Origin: Traorella massiliensis
Lineage (GTDB): Bacteria; Bacillota_I; Bacilli_A; Erysipelotrichales; Erysipelotrichaceae
DNA length: 64,000 bases
Direction: 5' to 3'
Assembly: GCF_900104665.1 (NCBI RefSeq)
Contig: NZ_LT629967.1
Span: forward strand, 152,242 to 216,241
Shown here: positions 27,881 to 37,569 of the stretch, piece after piece
Position numbering within the stretch: the stretch's first letter is position 1
How the letters are laid out: every line of letters starts with the position of its first letter
The notes under the pieces: generated by a model
Database searches by the model: none
The model's input: the letters and a program-made list of their open reading frames with translations, nothing else
What the model was told of the DNA's origin: nothing
Made by a program: the position numbers and the translations under genes

Positions 27881-28855
27881 CTATTGCACATAACAAAACT
27901 GTTGATCATGAATCAAAGGATATCGAGTAATAGATGTATCTTCCAAATCTTCTTGAAATAATGAAATAGCACTTATCTGATTATTCTCATAGGTCTTATA
28001 GTAATAAATTCCTTTAGACAAATTGATGCAACATGAATAAACAGTAATATCATGATGCCCTTGAGGGGTAATGACACTACCTTTGACCATGGCCACACCA
28101 TCTAAGATATGAAAAAACTGAGATATATTGGCATTTTCATTTTTCTCTGATACTGCATTATTCAAAAGAAAGGCTGCTTTCACAAAACGTGAGGCACTTG
28201 AAAAATCACCCGGCAATCCAATCGCTCCCATCCCTTGAGCATAAGGATTTAGATCTAGCTGTTTACTAAATTCATTCTGTGAATTTTTTGGTGATAAATG
28301 CTGATAATTATTTATATTCCATCGATGATATTCATAAGGCGGATTATTTGTCAATACTCCTATCTTATCTTCATAGATGTATAACCCATCTTCCATAGAT
28401 TCAACGATAATACTTTCTTTATCATCGCTAATCATCCAATGTAACGGAGCCAATGGCATCTTTTCACTAAATGAGATATTTACTAGATTAATCTTTGATA
28501 AGTATTTTCTTGCCTCCTGTACATTAGCACACTGCCCCAATATCCAAGGAATCAATTCAAAAGGAGCAATATTATCCTTATCTTCTACCGCCATATGATA
28601 AACTGCATTACCTGGAAAATTCAAGCCAGCCATGGCTAGTCCTTTCTCATTGGCAGCTTCATAATATAAAGGAATATCATCTACAACTGTTGCCATTCCA
28701 ATACAAGCATAATGATTTTTAAGTACTTCTTTCATTCTAAAATGAAAAGGCATCTTTCTAGGAGTGATGACCACTTCCTCATTATAGGAGTATTCCAAAT
28801 CCAAGTTTCTTCCAAAATAACTATCACCATTTCTATAAATGATACTTGTACACAT
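27881..28855 (-). CDS. bsh: Choloylglycine hydrolase (bile salt hydrolase / penicillin V acylase)
   Basis: A 324-residue Ntn-hydrolase that deconjugates glycine- or taurine-bound bile acids. I use the ATG at 28855 so that Cys2 becomes the N-terminal nucleophile after Met removal; the open frame begins two codons earlier. Active-site residues are all visible: Cys2, Arg16 and Asp19 in GRNLD, Asn79 in LNFPGNA, Asn in LTNNPPYEYH and the later Arg in SSASRFVKA. The LNFPGN loop favours a bile salt hydrolase over a penicillin acylase. No signal peptide, so cytoplasmic. It points to a gut habitat. Single gene, 49 bases downstream of the next unit. Confidence 0.93.
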   Translation of the reverse strand: MCTSIIYRNGDSYFGRNLDLEYSYNEEVVITPRKMPFHFRMKEVLKNHYACIGMATVVDDIPLYYEAANEKGLAMAGLNFPGNAVYHMAVEDKDNIAPFELIPWILGQCANVQEARKYLSKINLVNISFSEKMPLAPLHWMISDDKESIIVESMEDGLYIYEDKIGVLTNNPPYEYHRWNINNYQHLSPKNSQNEFSKQLDLNPYAQGMGAIGLPGDFSSASRFVKAAFLLNNAVSEKNENANISQFFHILDGVAMVKGSVITPQGHHDITVYSCCINLSKGIYYYKTYENNQISAISLFQEDLEDTSITRYPLIHDQQFCYVQ

Positions 28856-28904
28856 AACCATCTTCCTTTCTTAATTAGTATGAGTTCTCGCTCTTTTTAT
28901 ACTC

Positions 28905-29624
28905 TTATATTTGATGTATACGATTTATATTTTCCCCTTTTTTATATTTTTCATAAAGAAGATAAATATCATAAACATTCAGTTTTTGATTGCGATGCTT
29001 CCTTAACCACTTTTTCAATTCATCATGATCATACATCATCGTAAAACCGCTTTGGAAGTAAATTCCTTCAAACTCAATGATCCGCCATAAATAATATTTA
29101 TCAATTAATTTTGAAAAGCTTAAGCCTTCATCAATCATTTCAAACTCTTTTCCATCTATTAAATCTTTAACCCTGACTTTTCCTTCTTTGCAATCTTTAT
29201 CTAAAATTTTAAAGATGCTTATATAACTTTCTTGCATTGCTTTGACAAAGGCCTTATTTCGTTCACTGCGTACTTTATGATGATCGAGATAATAGGTGCT
29301 CATATCATAAACCAACTCATTTGGATAGAGTATCATATCAATAAAATAACGATTATCTAAATCATCATATAGATTTAACCTTTCTAATTTATAAAAAAGT
29401 GAGCGTTGTTCCTTATTCAGCTTCTCAATCATCTCTTCTTGTAATTCAGGATGATCCTGATAGAAATCAATCATTTTTTGTCCTAATGCCTGGTGTAATT
29501 TACGTATATTCCTATATTGTTTGATATGAGGCAACTTACCTAAATGATATTGGTGCTGATGAAGCATAAGTTGTTCCAAGCCTTTATATATCTTTATCAA
29601 ATTGTTTAACTCTTTATCTTCCAT
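28905..29624 (-). CDS. Unknown helical protein linked to the TOTE helicase
   Basis: About 239 residues, charged and almost wholly helical (KGLEQLMLHQHQYHLGKL, QKMIDFYQDHPELQEEMI), with no known motif, signal peptide or membrane segment. The ATG at 29624, seven bases after GGAGA, overlaps the 3' end of the primase-helicase gene by 11 bases. This makes it the third gene of that unit, downstream of the helicase and the 534-residue protein. It might be an accessory or substrate-recognition subunit, but nothing in the sequence says so. Confidence 0.7.
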   Translation of the reverse strand: MEDKELNNLIKIYKGLEQLMLHQHQYHLGKLPHIKQYRNIRKLHQALGQKMIDFYQDHPELQEEMIEKLNKEQRSLFYKLERLNLYDDLDNRYFIDMILYPNELVYDMSTYYLDHHKVRSERNKAFVKAMQESYISIFKILDKDCKEGKVRVKDLIDGKEFEMIDEGLSFSKLIDKYYLWRIIEFEGIYFQSGFTMMYDHDELKKWLRKHRNQKLNVYDIYLLYEKYKKGENINRIHQI

Positions 29625-32376
29625 AATAGGTCTCCTTATTTCTCTGTGATTCTTCACTTATCATACTAAGTACTTCTTCCGCAAACATTTCATCCATAAA
29701 TCGTGTACTGTAACCTTGAGAACTATTTCTCCCAAAGAAATCGAAATTGCTGTACCATACAATTTTTCGGTCAATTACGATAAAATGTTTATGATGCTTA
29801 CAGTTGATCATCTTACCACCTAATCCTTCCAAATGATTTATGATCTCTTCATTATGATTTTGAATATCTACCATGAAATATATTTTAATGTTTTGATGTA
29901 CTTTTTCCTGAAGCAACAGAAAATATTTTTTTATCTTTGATACTTCATATTTCACATTCATGATAACGATTTCTTTTTTAGCGTTTTCTATATCACTTAT
30001 AAATGATTGCTCATAATCATTACAGTCATAAACCATTTGTGACATTTCAATTGTCTCATCATCGTCTTCTTGCAAATAGTAACCTTCTCTTTGGTACTGT
30101 TTCAATCTTTTCTGAAACATAGCTTCCATCATAGGTATATTAACATCGACATAATCGTATACTTTTACAATATCTTTTCCTTCATAATTTCGATGTATAC
30201 GCCCTGTATACTGGATGATTCTATTTTCAGCGGACACAGGCATCACAAGAAATAAAGTTTTTAAGGAAGCCATATCGAATCCTTCTCCCAGCAATTTGCT
30301 TGTTGCGATTAAAATATAATTTTCATTATTTGATAAGTTACGAACCTTTTTTATGATTTCAGCTCTTTCTTTATCTTTTATAGCACCACTAAGAGCATAA
30401 ACATGTTCACCTAAATAACGCATCATTTCATATAAAATTGATACATGCTCAACTCTTTCCGTAAGAAGGATGATCTTGCCGTTTTCTTTATATTCCTTTG
30501 CAACATCTTTTAAAATCAAATAGTTTCTAGCTTGGTTCCTCATTAATTCATCTAAAATACCGTTGTATTCTAAATCATGATCTAAAATACGCATTGTTGT
30601 CATTCTAGGTATGAGTATCTGTTTAAAGGTATAGTTTGCCTGAATCTCATAAGAATTTGTAATATAACGTAAAGGGCCACAGAACATATAAACAACTTTT
30701 TCTAAACCATCTGTCCTTTCTGGAGTAGCAGAAAAACTATATACATATTTGGCACTTAAATTACGCAAGACACTTATAAAAGTATTGCTGGCTGCATGAT
30801 GACATTCATCAATAATGACAAGACCATAATTCGATAATATTTCTTTACTATTTTCAATTTTAGCAAGAGAAGCAACGGTTGCAATATCTATATTTCCATT
30901 TAGTCTTTTCTTTGTTCCATTATATACACAGATGAAACGATCTTTTTTCAATTTTGTTTTAGGATATGTTAGAAATTCATCAATACGTTCTACCCATTGA
31001 TTTTGTAATTCTTTCGTAGGAACAATCACCAAAGTATTCAATTTGATTTGACTCATGATGTAAATAGCCATTACTGTCTTTCCAAATCCGGTAACAGCTT
31101 TCATCACGCCCATTTCATATTTCATCAATTTATTGACTGGTTCAATTTGATTTTTACGCAGAGTTTTTTTAAAGGCAATCTCTATCGATTTACCACATGA
31201 GGTCTGATCATCAACATTTATAATAGCTTCAGGAAACACTTCATGTATCTTTTGTTTGATGCCTCTTGGTAAATACAAATTTTGATCATCTTCCTCAAAA
31301 TAGCATAATACTCTGGGTGTTGATCCTCTGTATATTGGTTTTTTCATATTTTGTAATGATCTATACTCAGGATTATACATAGAAGCAAGGCGTTTCAGTA
31401 CATTAAGCGTATATGTATTCAATGTTTTCTTTTCTATGCACAACATTGTATTTTCAATCATATCAATTCGTTTTGTATAGGCTGTTTCTAAATTAAAGTT
31501 AAAGCCAATTTGCATCTTATCAAAAAAATAATCTTCTTTAGACTGATTACTTAATATGGTATCAACAAGTGTTTCATTCACTTTAGAAATTGTCATTAAA
31601 TATTCAATAGGCTGTTCAATCACTTGTTGATATTCATTAATAAAGGCACTATTTCCTTTTATATAAGCACCATATCTTAAAGGTAATGCAATTAGATTTC
31701 CAAAACTTCCTTGAGGCATTCTATCCTGATTAGGAAACATACGATCGAAAGAATCAAATTTTAATTGTTTATTTACTTCCATTGCCTCCTGTATAAAAAG
31801 CATCATTAAATTTCTTGCTTTCATTGCACTTATTGCTTCTTCAAAAAAGATCCATAAGTGACCTCCTAACCCTGAAGCCGAACGTTCCATTAAAGGATGA
31901 ATACCATATTTCATAGCTATCTTGTATACACTATGCATATCCTCAAACCAGTCATTTTCATCAAAGTCAAGTGCTATCAGATAGCATGAATTATCTAAAT
32001 TTAAGGGATATAGTCCAATACCCATATTATTTTCTTTACCATTAAAATGATTTTTAACGATGTCTCTTGTTAATTTTTTAAAATGAGCAACATTACAGTT
32101 AGCACAGTCGGCCTTTCCTTTAACTTTTGCACATCCTTTACCAAATTCATTTGTACACGCTGGACACCAGCCATATATCTGTTTTTTTGTGCGATAATAT
32201 CTTTTCGCATAAATATCATTTCTACCTTTAAAGTAGTCCATAAAAATGTCTATTTTCTCTGAAGCAGTTAACGTACGTCTCTTATCAATAAATACATACC
32301 CTCTTTTTTTCAGTTCTTGTTTGAGATATTCATTTTCTTTTTCTAGTTCTTTAATTCGTTGATTTACATTCATCAT
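29614..32376 (-). CDS. TOTE-type primase-helicase with C-terminal PLD-like domain
   Basis: A 920-residue composite. Residues 50-250 match the archaeo-eukaryotic primase domain of TOTE conflict systems, with a zinc cluster CPAC...CAK...CANC near 70-93, LIALDFDEND near 137 (catalytic acidic pair) and SGLGGHLWIFFE. Residues 410-740 are a superfamily 2 helicase: Walker A GFGKTVMAIY, DECHH, SATPERTDG, QYTGRIHR. Near 861 HKHFIVIDRKIVWYSN recalls the phospholipase-D motif HxKx4D, but with His in place of Lys, so nuclease activity is doubtful. Start at the ATG at 32376 behind GGAG, which lies in a hairpin. Likely a defence or mobile-DNA-control enzyme. Confidence 0.87.
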   Translation of the reverse strand: MMNVNQRIKELEKENEYLKQELKKRGYVFIDKRRTLTASEKIDIFMDYFKGRNDIYAKRYYRTKKQIYGWCPACTNEFGKGCAKVKGKADCANCNVAHFKKLTRDIVKNHFNGKENNMGIGLYPLNLDNSCYLIALDFDENDWFEDMHSVYKIAMKYGIHPLMERSASGLGGHLWIFFEEAISAMKARNLMMLFIQEAMEVNKQLKFDSFDRMFPNQDRMPQGSFGNLIALPLRYGAYIKGNSAFINEYQQVIEQPIEYLMTISKVNETLVDTILSNQSKEDYFFDKMQIGFNFNLETAYTKRIDMIENTMLCIEKKTLNTYTLNVLKRLASMYNPEYRSLQNMKKPIYRGSTPRVLCYFEEDDQNLYLPRGIKQKIHEVFPEAIINVDDQTSCGKSIEIAFKKTLRKNQIEPVNKLMKYEMGVMKAVTGFGKTVMAIYIMSQIKLNTLVIVPTKELQNQWVERIDEFLTYPKTKLKKDRFICVYNGTKKRLNGNIDIATVASLAKIENSKEILSNYGLVIIDECHHAASNTFISVLRNLSAKYVYSFSATPERTDGLEKVVYMFCGPLRYITNSYEIQANYTFKQILIPRMTTMRILDHDLEYNGILDELMRNQARNYLILKDVAKEYKENGKIILLTERVEHVSILYEMMRYLGEHVYALSGAIKDKERAEIIKKVRNLSNNENYILIATSKLLGEGFDMASLKTLFLVMPVSAENRIIQYTGRIHRNYEGKDIVKVYDYVDVNIPMMEAMFQKRLKQYQREGYYLQEDDDETIEMSQMVYDCNDYEQSFISDIENAKKEIVIMNVKYEVSKIKKYFLLLQEKVHQNIKIYFMVDIQNHNEEIINHLEGLGGKMINCKHHKHFIVIDRKIVWYSNFDFFGRNSSQGYSTRFMDEMFAEEVLSMISEESQRNKETYYGR

Positions 32377-32381
32377 AAAAA

Positions 32382-32424
32382 ATCTCCAAACATATCTACT
32401 ATCATAGTATCTTTTTTTGGAGAT
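32382..32424 (-). promoter_or_regulatory. Hairpin covering the ribosome site of the primase-helicase gene
   Basis: On the reverse strand ATCTCCAAA pairs with TTTGGAGAT (perfect nine-base arms, 32416-32424 and 32382-32390). Inside, after a symmetric six-base internal loop, TACTAT/ATAGTA forms an inner stem. The GGAG ribosome site lies in the 3' arm and six T follow before the ATG, so it could block translation or act as a weak terminator. Confidence 0.72.
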
Positions 32425-32445
32425 ATTTACAATCATCTTTTAAAA

Positions 32446-34050
32446 TTATATTTTATAAGAATTTAATTCACTAATAAAAGCTCTTCTTCTTGAATACTGT
32501 TCTTTATATTGATGAATGAGATAATCATCACTTGCCGTATCACCCTGTTCATATAAAATATGAGATAACACGATTATTAAAACAGCCGGTTTATAATAAC
32601 TGTTACGGTAATTTCCAGTTAAAATACTTTCACATCTTCTCTCGATCTCTTCAAAAATCCACATCATAAGTTCTTTTCTTTTTTCATCATCGATTTGAAT
32701 ATGTTCTTTCATCTTTGGAAATGCTTCTTCAAACATTTGATCATTTCCACAATTGAGTCGTCCTTTTATTTCATTCATTAAGGTTTGCTCTGCTTTTGTT
32801 TTATGTGATGAGTGTTTTTTCAAAAGCAGAAGCAGTAACGGTAGTATGATCCCTTTAAGATTATTTCGCCAGCCGAGATAATAATGATCTTCTTTACATT
32901 TTTCAAGTGCAGGATCTATCTCTTTTAACATGAACATATAAAGAAGCTGATCATCTTTACTAAGATTGTTATTTGTTTTTATTTCAGATAAGGCAGTTTC
33001 AAGGATAGAAGTATCGGAAGATTGATATAATTGCATTAAACGATACCCTGTTGGCTCTGAAATAAATGCCTTTAAAGAAAAGTATTTCATATCTTTATCA
33101 TCGTGAAGAATGGCTGCTGCCTGATAGGCAGTATCACAAATAATGCTACGTATCTTTTCCTTTTTTTCTATTTGTTTGATAGCTTTTTTTGCGGCTTCTA
33201 TACATTGTAGATATTCTTTATTCGAATATTTTCTATTGCAATATTCCTGATAAAGATAACCTGACAAATCTTTTGATTTTTGAGCTGTTTCTAAAAGATA
33301 ATCTTCATCTTTTAGATATATACAGGCATCAATGAGCAATTCTGCTGCTCTTTTTTCTGTCTTGTTTAGAAGAAAGTTATACCAGTTCTGTATAAATTCA
33401 TTTTCATTATCTATTTTCTCAGGCCCATAACATATCACATCATTTATCTTAATATCATCAAAATCCGGCTGTAAGAAACAATGATATATTTTTGTAAATA
33501 GGTCTTGGCCATGATTTGATTGAATTAAAAGATAAAGATAAGTTAGCTTAAATATTCTCATATCTATTTTAATTAAATCTTCTTTATCTAAATCAACTAT
33601 TGTTAATGCATCATCATAACCAAATTCATCATGATAAACACGGAAATGATGATTCAGTATGCATTCAAACAATCGAAATGCATGCTCATATTTTTTACAC
33701 ATCATCATTGAAAAACCAAGATCAAATATATTATCAATCATATTCCCTATTTTAAAAGGATCTTTATAGATAACTTCATAATCACTCTCCCATCCTCCTT
33801 CAGGATAATATTCATATTCTTCTGCTTCAAAATATATTTCTTCATCATCAATTTTTCTACACCACTCCATGATTTCATCATAATTTAGACTACTTTTTAT
33901 TTCTTTGCCTGCCAGACTAGAAATAAAGGCTTTTCTATTTTGAAGTTTACCAATCCTTGCCTGTGCATAGATCCATTCTTTTAACTGTTGTTCATTCATT
34001 TGATTGAGAATATTTTCTACTTGTGTTAGATATTCTTTTGTTTCCATCAT
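32446..34050 (-). CDS. Unknown 534-residue helical repeat protein
   Basis: A large cytoplasmic protein with no recognised catalytic motif. Its spacing of aromatic and small residues in helical pairs (for example residues 245-330, around SKDLSGYLYQEYCNRKYS and KEYLQCIEAAKKAI) suggests TPR-like helical repeats, as seen at the C-terminus of SWIM zinc-finger proteins. An acidic aromatic patch (EEIYFEAEEYEYYPEGG) lies near 70-86. It begins behind AAAGGAG and is the first gene of a three-gene unit with the TOTE-type helicase, separated from it by 69 bases containing the hairpin. A scaffold role is guesswork. Confidence 0.72.
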   Translation of the reverse strand: MMETKEYLTQVENILNQMNEQQLKEWIYAQARIGKLQNRKAFISSLAGKEIKSSLNYDEIMEWCRKIDDEEIYFEAEEYEYYPEGGWESDYEVIYKDPFKIGNMIDNIFDLGFSMMMCKKYEHAFRLFECILNHHFRVYHDEFGYDDALTIVDLDKEDLIKIDMRIFKLTYLYLLIQSNHGQDLFTKIYHCFLQPDFDDIKINDVICYGPEKIDNENEFIQNWYNFLLNKTEKRAAELLIDACIYLKDEDYLLETAQKSKDLSGYLYQEYCNRKYSNKEYLQCIEAAKKAIKQIEKKEKIRSIICDTAYQAAAILHDDKDMKYFSLKAFISEPTGYRLMQLYQSSDTSILETALSEIKTNNNLSKDDQLLYMFMLKEIDPALEKCKEDHYYLGWRNNLKGIILPLLLLLLKKHSSHKTKAEQTLMNEIKGRLNCGNDQMFEEAFPKMKEHIQIDDEKRKELMMWIFEEIERRCESILTGNYRNSYYKPAVLIIVLSHILYEQGDTASDDYLIHQYKEQYSRRRAFISELNSYKI

Positions 34051-34101
34051 AATCTCCTTTATTTACAATCATAGTTTATAATAAAATATAACATTATTTA
34101 T

Positions 34102-34113
34102 GTTTAATTAAAC
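34102..34113. promoter_or_regulatory. Palindrome in the divergent intergenic region
   Basis: GTTTAATTAAAC is a perfect 12-base palindrome midway between the 534-residue gene and the peptidase gene. It could be an operator; AT-richness weakens the case. Confidence 0.3.
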
Positions 34114-34142
34114 GATATTTCTATGTAATTTTTTTCATTTTA

Positions 34143-34171
34143 TTGTAAATTACTTTCATTCCAGATATAAT
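34143..34171 (+). promoter_or_regulatory. Sigma-A-type promoter of the peptidase gene
   Basis: TTGTAA and TATAAT are separated by exactly 17 bases, with the start codon 23 bases after the -10 and a GAGGTGA ribosome site. Confidence 0.8.
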
Positions 34172-34194
34172 ATTATCATTAGTGAGGTGATCTT

Positions 34195-36171
34195 ATGTTT
34201 TATGAAAATGTAACATTCATTAAAAACAATGTTAGTCAGAAAAGGCTCTATCAGGGAGTAAAAGAAATTTCTTCTTATCATCGTATCCAGGCTTCCACAG
34301 GTTTTAGAAAAGCGGCCTACCATGCTTTAGAAATGCTTCAAAATAGAGGTATTGAAAGCCGCATTTTAGAATTTGATGCCAGAGCAGATCAATGGTATCT
34401 GGAACAAAAAATGTTTCAGGAATGGGATTGTAAAGAGGCTTATTTGGATTTATTAGGTGAACATATCAAACGTTTCTGTGATTTTAGTGAGGAAAAATGT
34501 TCTATCATTCAAAAAAGCTACCCTTGCGATTATCGTCAACAGCCATTAGATGTCGTATTAGTTGAGAAAAATGACGATGAATATTTGGCTTCATTAGATT
34601 TAAAAGGAAAGATCATTTTTATTCATGAGATGCCGGCTCCTTATGTAGAAAGTGCCATTAAGAAATATGGTGCTGTTGGAATCATTACTGATTTTATGCG
34701 TGAGGTCGAAGGTGTCCGCCACCGCTATGAAGCTTTTGATACATTTAATTATACTTCTTTCTGGTGGAATCATCGAGAAGATGAACCACATACCTTTGGT
34801 TTTGTCTTATCACCACGTTTAGGTGATGAGTTAAGAGCTTTATGTTTAAAAATGAAAGAAGAGCATCATCTTGATCCTTCTAAACCTTTATATCCACAGG
34901 TGACCTGTTACATCGATTCGTCCTTATATGATGGCAAAGTAGAAGTCGTAGAAGCTTTTTTACCTGGCGAAAGTAACGATGAAATTTTAATGACGGCTCA
35001 TCTGTGTCATCCAAATACCAGTGTGAATGATAATGCTTCTGGGGTTAGTGGCGGTATAGAAGTGATGACCGTATTGAAGAAGTTATTAGATGAGAAGAAA
35101 CTATCGCCATTAAAAAGAGGAATTCGATTGATCCTGGTTCCTGAATTTACGGGTACTCATTGTTATCTATCGACCATCCATGATTATTCAAAGATCAAAG
35201 CCGGTATCAATTTAGATATGATCGGTGGACGGCAAAATGGCAGTTATGGTCCGATTACGATTACACGTACCCCCTATGCAAATCATAGTTTAGTCAACGC
35301 TCTTTCTGATTTAATCTTAGAAGAAGTGAAGAAGCAAGTACCTGACTTAGCTGAGGGTGAATACACAAGCCTCGTAAATAGCCGTATAGCTTCTTATTCT
35401 GGTGGCAGTGATCACACGATCTTATGTGATCCAACCATTGATGCACCTTGTGTTATGGTTGGTCAATGGCCTGATAAATATTATCATACAAGCAGTGATA
35501 CGTTAGAATGTATCGATCCTCTCGTTTTAGCGTTTTCTACAAGTTTTGCTGCCAGTTATGTTTATACATTAGCTACTTTAAATGAAGCAGATGCTGCTTT
35601 GACGCTTCATCGTCATGAGGTCATGATGATGGATGATCTTTCAAAAATATTGAATCAGGCATATGTAAATCATGAAAAGGCATCCGATACCTATTTAAAA
35701 CTTACTTATATTGCGGAAAGCTATCAAAAATCATCTTTTGATGTTTGCCGATTCAATTTAAATAAAGAGATAGCCCTGAAAGAAGAAACTTACTTATCTC
35801 AATTGGCAAAACCTGTCTTAGAACGTTTTGTTTGTGAACATCCTGACGCCATAAAGACTCGTCTTTATGATAAGCAGTTAAATCGTAAAGTTCAACGTTT
35901 ATTCATAGGTCCAATTCGTGATTTGGAGGACTATATTGCGAAAGATAAAAAATATGAGCCTATTTTAAAAACCTTCAAAGAGGCTCATAAAGATATTTCT
36001 TTCATGAGTGCTCACAATCTTGAATCGCTCATTCCTTATTTTATGGATGGTAAAACTAGTTTGAAAACTGCCAGTGATGCGATTTACGTTCAAACAGGAA
36101 TACGTAATGATCCATATATCCTTGATTTTGTGTCATTGTTAATCGATCTTGATTTAGCAAAAGAAGTTTAG
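34195..36171 (+). CDS. M28-type aminopeptidase with DUF4910 domain
   Basis: A 658-residue protein with a zinc peptidase core of the DUF4910/M28 group. Candidate metal ligands appear in order: TAHLCHPNTSVNDNASG (His and Asp, near 264-280), PEFTGTHCYLS (Glu), NLDMIGG (Asp) and KYYHTSSDT (His near 430). Residues 100-220 form a PA-like domain inserted between the N-terminus and the catalytic part. The C-terminal 180 residues are helical and unassigned. It likely releases amino acids from peptides in the cytoplasm, as no signal peptide is seen. A good promoter and a terminator bound it as a single gene. Confidence 0.9.
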   Translation: MFYENVTFIKNNVSQKRLYQGVKEISSYHRIQASTGFRKAAYHALEMLQNRGIESRILEFDARADQWYLEQKMFQEWDCKEAYLDLLGEHIKRFCDFSEEKCSIIQKSYPCDYRQQPLDVVLVEKNDDEYLASLDLKGKIIFIHEMPAPYVESAIKKYGAVGIITDFMREVEGVRHRYEAFDTFNYTSFWWNHREDEPHTFGFVLSPRLGDELRALCLKMKEEHHLDPSKPLYPQVTCYIDSSLYDGKVEVVEAFLPGESNDEILMTAHLCHPNTSVNDNASGVSGGIEVMTVLKKLLDEKKLSPLKRGIRLILVPEFTGTHCYLSTIHDYSKIKAGINLDMIGGRQNGSYGPITITRTPYANHSLVNALSDLILEEVKKQVPDLAEGEYTSLVNSRIASYSGGSDHTILCDPTIDAPCVMVGQWPDKYYHTSSDTLECIDPLVLAFSTSFAASYVYTLATLNEADAALTLHRHEVMMMDDLSKILNQAYVNHEKASDTYLKLTYIAESYQKSSFDVCRFNLNKEIALKEETYLSQLAKPVLERFVCEHPDAIKTRLYDKQLNRKVQRLFIGPIRDLEDYIAKDKKYEPILKTFKEAHKDISFMSAHNLESLIPYFMDGKTSLKTASDAIYVQTGIRNDPYILDFVSLLIDLDLAKEV

Positions 36172-36181
36172 ATATATACTA

Positions 36182-36211
36182 GCTCGGAACCATTCAAGTT
36201 TCGAGTTTTTA
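36182..36211 (+). terminator. Terminator of the peptidase gene
   Basis: CTCGGAAC / GTTTCGAG arms with one G-T pair and a seven-base loop, then TTTTTATT. Confidence 0.75.
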
Positions 36212-36339
36212 TTAGTTTTTTCAAACAAATGAAACTATTATATAATTTTCATAAACTATAACTTATAAAAATTTTTAATATGATTGAATATAAAGTATAA
36301 CTGTGATAAAATCATAATAAGTTAAAGGGTGTGATGATA

Positions 36340-37554
36340 ATGATTAAAAGAGAATCATATATGAGTCGGATTCGTCCTTTTATTGGCAGCGACTTAATTA
36401 AGGTTTTTACCGGTATTCGCCGTAGCGGGAAATCTGTTATGCTTCATTTGATCAAAGAAGAACTTATTTCATCCGGAGTAGATTCTCATCAATTTATATC
36501 TATTAATTTTGAAAATATGAGTTTTCATCATCTATGTAATGCCAATGCCCTTCATGATCATATTATTCATCAATCCTCTGAAATAAATGGTAAAGTTTAT
36601 TTGTTTCTTGATGAAATACAAGAAGTTTTAGATTGGGAAAAATGTATTAATTCTCTAAGAGTAGAAATAGATTGTGATATTTATATTACAGGTTCGAACG
36701 CTAAATTACTTTCTGGTGAACTGGCCACTTATTTGGCAGGAAGATATGTTGAGTTTATTATTTATCCTTTTTCCTTTCAAGAATTTATTGACTTATATCG
36801 GAGTGTTTATCCTCAAACGGATACACGTAAATGTTTTAATCAATATCTCATCATCGGTGGAATGCCTTATCTTGCAAATCTAAGTTTTAATAAGGAGGCC
36901 TGTCAACAATACTTAACAGATTTATTTAATTCTGTTGAATTAAAAGATATCATCAAACGTAATAATATCCGTGATACAGATATGTTAGAAAGACTTATTG
37001 CTTTTATCACATCACATATTGGTTCTACTTTTTCTTCTACTTCTATTTCTAAATATTTAAAAAGTGAAGGAAGAAATGTTTCAACAGAAACCATTCTTAA
37101 TTATATCAAAGCTTGTACAGATGCATTTTTATTTTATCAAGTAAAGAGGCAGGATCTTCAAGGAAAAAAGATTCTTACAGTAAATGAAAAATATTATATT
37201 GCTGATCATGGCATTCGAGAAGCGGTATATGGATCAAATATGAAAGATATTCAATTAGTATTAGAAAATATTGTTTATATAGAGTTATTACGTAGAGGCT
37301 ACAAAGTGACTGTTGGGAAAATAGCTGATAAAGAAATTGATTTTGTTTGTGAAAAACAAGGAAAAAAACTATATTTGCAAGTAGCATATCTTTTAGCTAA
37401 TGAGGAAACGATTCATAGAGAATTTGATATTTATTATTCGATTCGTGATAATTATCCAAAATATGTCATTTCTCTAGATGAATATGACATGAGTCAAAAC
37501 GGTATTAAACATCGAAATATTCGTGATTTTTTATTGGCTGATGAATGGGATTAG
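36340..37554 (+). CDS. AAA ATPase with DUF4143 domain
   Basis: About 404 residues. The N-terminal AAA_14 ATPase has Walker A TGIRRSGKSVML (near 25-36), Walker B LFLDEIQEV and sensor ITGSNAKLL; residues 200-404 hold the DUF4143 nuclease-like fold (IELLRRGYKVTVGK, KEIDFVCEKQGKKLYLQVAY, an Asp...Glu-x-Lys-like pattern). The family is abundant in gut bacteria and its role is unknown. Start chosen at 36340 (MIKRESY), the usual family opening, though ATG 36334 and GTG 36331 are in frame. Only 15 bases precede the helicase gene, so both share a transcript. A decayed relative lies at 58302-59581. Confidence 0.89.
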   Translation: MIKRESYMSRIRPFIGSDLIKVFTGIRRSGKSVMLHLIKEELISSGVDSHQFISINFENMSFHHLCNANALHDHIIHQSSEINGKVYLFLDEIQEVLDWEKCINSLRVEIDCDIYITGSNAKLLSGELATYLAGRYVEFIIYPFSFQEFIDLYRSVYPQTDTRKCFNQYLIIGGMPYLANLSFNKEACQQYLTDLFNSVELKDIIKRNNIRDTDMLERLIAFITSHIGSTFSSTSISKYLKSEGRNVSTETILNYIKACTDAFLFYQVKRQDLQGKKILTVNEKYYIADHGIREAVYGSNMKDIQLVLENIVYIELLRRGYKVTVGKIADKEIDFVCEKQGKKLYLQVAYLLANEETIHREFDIYYSIRDNYPKYVISLDEYDMSQNGIKHRNIRDFLLADEWD

Positions 37555-37569
37555 CAAGAGGGTTTGATT

